A stretch of 9,366 nucleotides of DNA. It comes from DASYQV01 sp036005125 (lineage in GTDB: Bacteria > Acidobacteriota > Vicinamibacteria > Vicinamibacterales > UBA2999). A program made the translations under genes and the position numbers. The stretch lies in contig DASYQV010000083.1 of NCBI GenBank assembly GCA_036005125.1, forward strand, positions 1 through 9,366. The letters run 5' to 3'. Each line of letters opens with the position of its first letter. Within the stretch, counting starts at the first letter, position 1. Positions 6,613 through 9,366 of the stretch are shown here, one piece after another. The notes beneath the pieces were generated by a model that was not told where the DNA came from, ran no database searches, and saw nothing but the letters and a program-made list of their open reading frames with translations.

Positions 6613-7524
6613 TTAGGTCGCTTGCGTCAGCGCCGTCTTATACAGAGCCACCAGCTTCGCCCACGCCCGCTCGGCGTCGGGCTTGTTGTAAATCGGCTTG
6701 CCGGCCTGAGGCGGCATGTCCGGCACGCACCAGCCGTGGAGCGCGTTCGGATAGAGCTCGATCTCGGCCGGAACCTTTGCCGCTGCGAACGCCTCGCGCA
6801 GCTTGTCCTTCGCATCCGGCTGGCGCTGATCGTCATTGGCCGCGATACCGAAATACATGCGCGCCTTGATCTTGGGCGCGAGCAGATGCGGGCTGCTCGC
6901 CTGATCGGTCACCAGTCCACCGCCGTGGAACGACGCGCCGGCGCCGATGCGATTGGGCAAGGCCGCGGCCGTCCTGACGACAAGCGCTCCGCCCATGCAG
7001 TAACCCTGCGTTCCGATCTTCTTCGCCTTGTTGACCTGCGGTTGCGCGTCGAGGAACGCGACGTAGGCGACCGCGTCCTTCTCCGCCGCGCCAGGCGCGT
7101 TGATCGATCCCATCAGCTGCTTGAGCTTTGCCATGTCGTTCTGATTCTCGAAGCTGAAGGACGATTCGAACACGGGGGCCTTGGCCGCGCGATAGAACGG
7201 GTTGGGCACCAGCACCGAGTAGCCTTCGGCGGCAATGCGTTTGCCGATGTCGCGCATCGACGGGCGCAGACCGAGCGCGTCGGTCCAGATCAGGACGCCG
7301 GGATGCGAGCCGGTCCGTGGATGAATGAAGTAGGCATCGCTCGATCCGTCAGGTGTCTTGACCGTCACGGCGGTCTCGACGACCGCCTCCGCGGCCGACG
7401 CCGACCCCGTCGCGGCACCAAGGCCGGCGGCCAGGGACCACGTCACGAAATCGCGCCGCGACAGACCGCTCGATGACTCCTCATTTTCGTCATTTTCGTC
7501 GTGATCTTTTTTCTGATCCGTCAT
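6613..7524 (-). CDS. Dienelactone hydrolase family protein, Tat-exported
   Basis: A 303-residue alpha/beta hydrolase. LSRRDFVTW (21-29) is a twin-arginine motif followed by a hydrophobic Ala/Gly stretch and a likely cleavage near ASA-AEA (42-47), so it should act in the periplasm. The nucleophile elbow is GYCMGG (174-179) with Cys176, as in true dienelactone hydrolases; the acid is probably D231 or D232 (ANDDQ) and the base H263 (ALHGWCVP). These three give the Cys-Asp-His triad. Known family members open carboxymethylenebutenolide in chlorocatechol breakdown, but many act on other esters, so the substrate is open. The region before the Tat motif is unusually acidic (residues 7-16, including DENDEN encoded by a 9-bp tandem duplication at 7481-7498). 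Start chosen from the strong ribosome-binding site at 7531-7539. In the 7525-7640 spacer, TACAAT (minus, 7599-7594) could be a -10 box but lacks a convincing -35. Confidence 0.93.
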   Translation of the reverse strand: MTDQKKDHDENDENEESSSGLSRRDFVTWSLAAGLGAATGSASAAEAVVETAVTVKTPDGSSDAYFIHPRTGSHPGVLIWTDALGLRPSMRDIGKRIAAEGYSVLVPNPFYRAAKAPVFESSFSFENQNDMAKLKQLMGSINAPGAAEKDAVAYVAFLDAQPQVNKAKKIGTQGYCMGGALVVRTAAALPNRIGAGASFHGGGLVTDQASSPHLLAPKIKARMYFGIAANDDQRQPDAKDKLREAFAAAKVPAEIELYPNALHGWCVPDMPPQAGKPIYNKPDAERAWAKLVALYKTALTQAT

Positions 7525-7530
7525 TGCACA

Positions 7531-7539
7531 TCTCCTCTT
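7531..7539 (-). promoter_or_regulatory. Ribosome-binding site of the dienelactone hydrolase gene
   Basis: The minus strand reads AAGAGGAGA 6 nt before the ATG at 7524, a strong Shine-Dalgarno that fixes the start. Confidence 0.85.
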
Positions 7540-7640
7540 TCAGATGACCGGATTCATAAGGGTCCACGCCGGTGGAGGCCCCGGCAACCGGCGATTGTAG
7601 ACCGTGTCGGCCGCGTACGCGAGGGCGATTGTGCGATCGT

Positions 7641-8516
7641 TCACCGAGGACCCAGACGTCGCAGGTGTTCCAGCGGATCGCTCAGCGATTGTCTGTGCAT
7701 GTCGGACCACAGGTCTCCCACCTCGGCAATGCGGCCGGCCATCGTCCGGAGCGTGAACGTGCGGGGCCCGACGGTACCGCGTTCGACCTCATCCCACGCG
7801 CACGGCGCGGACACGGGTGCGCCGGGCCTGGCGCGCACGGCATAGGCCGCGGCGAACGTGGCGCTGTACCCGTTGCGTCCGGTGTCGACGAGAATGCGCC
7901 CCCCGCGGTCGGCCTTGCTGAACTCCTGTGTCAGGCTCTGTGGATTGCGCGCGACAAGCGTGCTGCCGGCGGCGTGTGCGAACTCGGCGACCTCGCCGAA
8001 CCCGGCCTCGCCGTCGAGCGGGACGATGATGTGGAAGCCTTTCGAGCCGGATGTTTTCACCCAGCTTGACAGGCCCAACGCGGCGAGGAGGTCACGAAGC
8101 GCGAGTGCCGCCGCACGAAGGACATCGGGTTCATCCCGCGATGGATCGAGGTCGAAGACGCAGACGTCTGGCGTGTACAGGTCCGGCGCACGCGATATCC
8201 ACACGTGCGGCGTGATGCAGTTCTGGTTGGCGAGCCACAGCAGCGATCGCCTGTCGCAGACGAGCGGATGGTGCACCGTCCCGCCCTTCTTCGGGACCTC
8301 GACGCGCGGCAGCCACTCCGGAAATCCCTTCGACACGTCCTTGTGCATGAAACCCGGCTTGCCGATGCCGGACGGATACCGCTCCATCGTGACCGGACGT
8401 CCGCGCATGTGAGGTACCATCACGTCGGCGATGGCGTCGTAGTAGGACGCGAGCTCCCCCTTGGTGATCCCCTCGTCGGGAAACAGCACCTTCTCCGTGT
8501 GCGTGATCACGACCAT
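7641..8516 (-). CDS. ligD: Stand-alone LigD-type primase-polymerase domain (PolDom)
   Basis: A 291-residue archaeo-eukaryotic primase-superfamily polymerase, the same length as the polymerase domain of bacterial LigD but without ligase or nuclease domains. LigD PolDoms add nucleotides, often ribonucleotides, at broken DNA ends during Ku-dependent end joining. Visible: the conserved start THTEKVLFPDEGITKGEL (5-22), FMHKDVSKGFPEWL (56-69), the metal site FDLDP (121-125; D122, D124), SGSKGFHI (156-163) with H162, and RILVDTGRNGYSATFAAAYA (207-226) with D211 as likely third metal ligand; the D122-D211 spacing fits the family. I prefer the ATG at 8516; an in-frame ATG at 8534 would add six residues encoded entirely by the heptamer repeat. 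Both have weak ribosome-binding sites. No Ku or ligase gene lies in the window. The symbol marks homology only. Confidence 0.95.
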   Translation of the reverse strand: MVVITHTEKVLFPDEGITKGELASYYDAIADVMVPHMRGRPVTMERYPSGIGKPGFMHKDVSKGFPEWLPRVEVPKKGGTVHHPLVCDRRSLLWLANQNCITPHVWISRAPDLYTPDVCVFDLDPSRDEPDVLRAAALALRDLLAALGLSSWVKTSGSKGFHIIVPLDGEAGFGEVAEFAHAAGSTLVARNPQSLTQEFSKADRGGRILVDTGRNGYSATFAAAYAVRARPGAPVSAPCAWDEVERGTVGPRTFTLRTMAGRIAEVGDLWSDMHRQSLSDPLEHLRRLGPR

Positions 8517-8585
8517 TCTTGATTCTTGATTCATGATTCTTGATTGGGACTCTATTCAAGAATCAAGAATCATGAATCATGAATG
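8514..8585. repeat. Heptamer inverted repeat filling the spacer before the PolDom gene
   Basis: Arms 8514-8543 and 8556-8585 are reverse complements over 30 bp with three mismatches, at the variable base of successive units; the centre is 8544-8555. Units are AGAATCA and TGAATCA on one strand. The element spans precisely from the start codon of the PolDom gene (its first base pair block includes the ATG at 8516-8514) to the base next to the stop codon of the serine hydrolase (8588-8586). The central TTGATTGGG plus CTCT is shared with the element at 4307-4384. Confidence 0.92.
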
Positions 8586-9366
8586 CTATTGGGCCGTTCC
8601 AGAGACGCTTCGTACGATCGCCTGATACACGAGCGGCTGGAAGGCGGTGGCAACCGGCGATCCCGGATACTGCTGCACCATCATGACCGCGACGAGCCGC
8701 TCCCTCGGATCGACCCAGAACACGGTGCCGTAAATACCGAGCCATCCGTACATCCCCGGTGACCCGAGGGTCTGTGTCGGACCGAGCTCCATGACAACCC
8801 GGAACCCGAGCCCGAAATTCACTCCGGGTCCAATCAGGAAATTCGGAGGCAGGTCGGCCGTGGCGCTCGCGGTCATCAACTCCACCGTCTTCGGGCTGAG
8901 CAGGCGGACTCCGTCGAGTGCGCCGCCACCAAGCAGCATCTGTGCAAACCTCGCATAGTCGCCGGCGGTGGAGGTGAGACCGGCCCCGCCGGACAGATAA
9001 CGCTTCGGCGGTTTGTAGTACGCCTTGGGAGACATGACCGTGTTGCCGAAGGTCTCGGGATCCTTCATCGGCCGGATGCCGCCGGCGCCGTCGGGCGAGT
9101 ACACCGTTGCGAATCGAGACCATTTCGCGTCCGGCACGTCGAAGCTCGTGTCGGTCATTCGAAGCGGCTTGAATACGCGCTCACTTAGAAACACGTCGAA
9201 TCGCTGTCCGGATGCCACTTCGACCACGCGTCCGAGCACGTCGGTCGACAGGCTGTAATTCCACTCGGCGCCCGGCTGGCTCATCAGCGGCTGCGCGGCC
9301 AGTTTATCTATCGCACTTTCCAGAGTTTCAGTCGTCAGCGTCAGCCCATCCTGGACGCCATTCTTG
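8586..9366 (-). CDS. Serine hydrolase, class C beta-lactamase family (N-terminus outside window)
   Basis: The last 260 codons of a penicillin-binding-protein-like esterase/beta-lactamase family protein; the frame stays open to the window edge, so the Met at 9284 is internal. The segment NGVQDGLTLT, then about 30 residues later PGAEWNYSLSTDVLGRVVE, matches the region holding the second active-site motif (Y-x-N type, here YSL followed by S). A stretch SERVFKPLRMTDTSFDVP is typical of the family, as is the glycine-rich GLGFRV and YGTVFWVDPRERLVAV near the end, where the third motif would lie. The nucleophile SxxK motif is beyond the edge. Members cleave beta-lactams, D-amino acid peptides or small esters; this one looks more like the EstB-type esterases (inference). 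Its stop is followed directly by the heptamer hairpin and then the PolDom gene on the same strand. Confidence 0.92.
   Translation of the reverse strand, partial: KNGVQDGLTLTTETLESAIDKLAAQPLMSQPGAEWNYSLSTDVLGRVVEVASGQRFDVFLSERVFKPLRMTDTSFDVPDAKWSRFATVYSPDGAGGIRPMKDPETFGNTVMSPKAYYKPPKRYLSGGAGLTSTAGDYARFAQMLLGGGALDGVRLLSPKTVELMTASATADLPPNFLIGPGVNFGLGFRVVMELGPTQTLGSPGMYGWLGIYGTVFWVDPRERLVAVMMVQQYPGSPVATAFQPLVYQAIVRSVSGTAQ

Noticed and set aside
7594..7622. Sigma-70 promoter for the dienelactone hydrolase gene (TACAAT at 7599-7594, minus)
   Set aside because: The hexamer at the expected -35 position (TCGCGT) is a poor match, so it is not listed as a promoter.
8131..8559. Minus-strand frame of 142 codons beginning inside the heptamer element
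   Set aside because: It is a shifted frame of the PolDom gene, whose conserved motifs lie in the other frame.

Overview
The window is high-GC bacterial DNA packed with protein-coding genes and short spacers. It has no RNA genes, transposases, integrases or CRISPR array that I can see. The gene set suggests a heterotrophic, genome-rich bacterium, most likely an Acidobacteriota of the Vicinamibacteria type. That set includes Tat-exported enzymes, a GMC oxidoreductase with a gluconate-dehydrogenase-type subunit 3, a 4-coumarate-CoA-ligase-like enzyme, an NHL propeller protein, an exported dienelactone hydrolase and a stand-alone LigD polymerase domain. The taxonomic call is inference from gene content and style, not from a marker gene.

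Layout: on the minus strand, reading from 5213 down to 1, there is a signal-bearing SAM methyltransferase, a lipoprotein with a metallo-beta-lactamase fold, a 4CL-like acyl-CoA ligase, a Tat-exported gluconate 2-dehydrogenase subunit 3-like protein and the N-terminal third of its GMC oxidoreductase partner (cut by the window start). The MBL/ligase pair is 6 nt apart and the subunit 3/GMC pair overlaps by 11 nt, so each pair looks co-translated. A 217-bp divergent spacer (5214-5430), dense in inverted repeats, separates the methyltransferase from the only plus-strand gene, an exported NHL-repeat protein (5431-6507). That gene converges on a Tat-exported dienelactone-hydrolase-family protein (minus). 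Behind it, also on minus, come a LigD-type primase-polymerase domain protein and a class C beta-lactamase-family serine hydrolase cut by the window end.

The most unusual content is between the genes. Four of the spacers (about 1196-1255, 4307-4384, 6507-6606 and 8514-8585) are built from variants of one 7-bp unit with consensus NGNATCA. In three of them the unit runs in one direction and then in reverse complement, making long hairpins. The best is a 47-bp inverted repeat with a single mismatch, starting on the last base of a stop codon. The fourth looks like a half element and shares an exact 23-nt core with the best one. A fifth spacer (5269-5414) holds three different hairpins; the first has ends matching the attC core-site consensus of integron cassettes but lacks other attC traits.

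The genes share a theme of exported oxidation and hydrolysis of small organic molecules, plus CoA activation, but no complete pathway is visible and substrates cannot be assigned from sequence alone.
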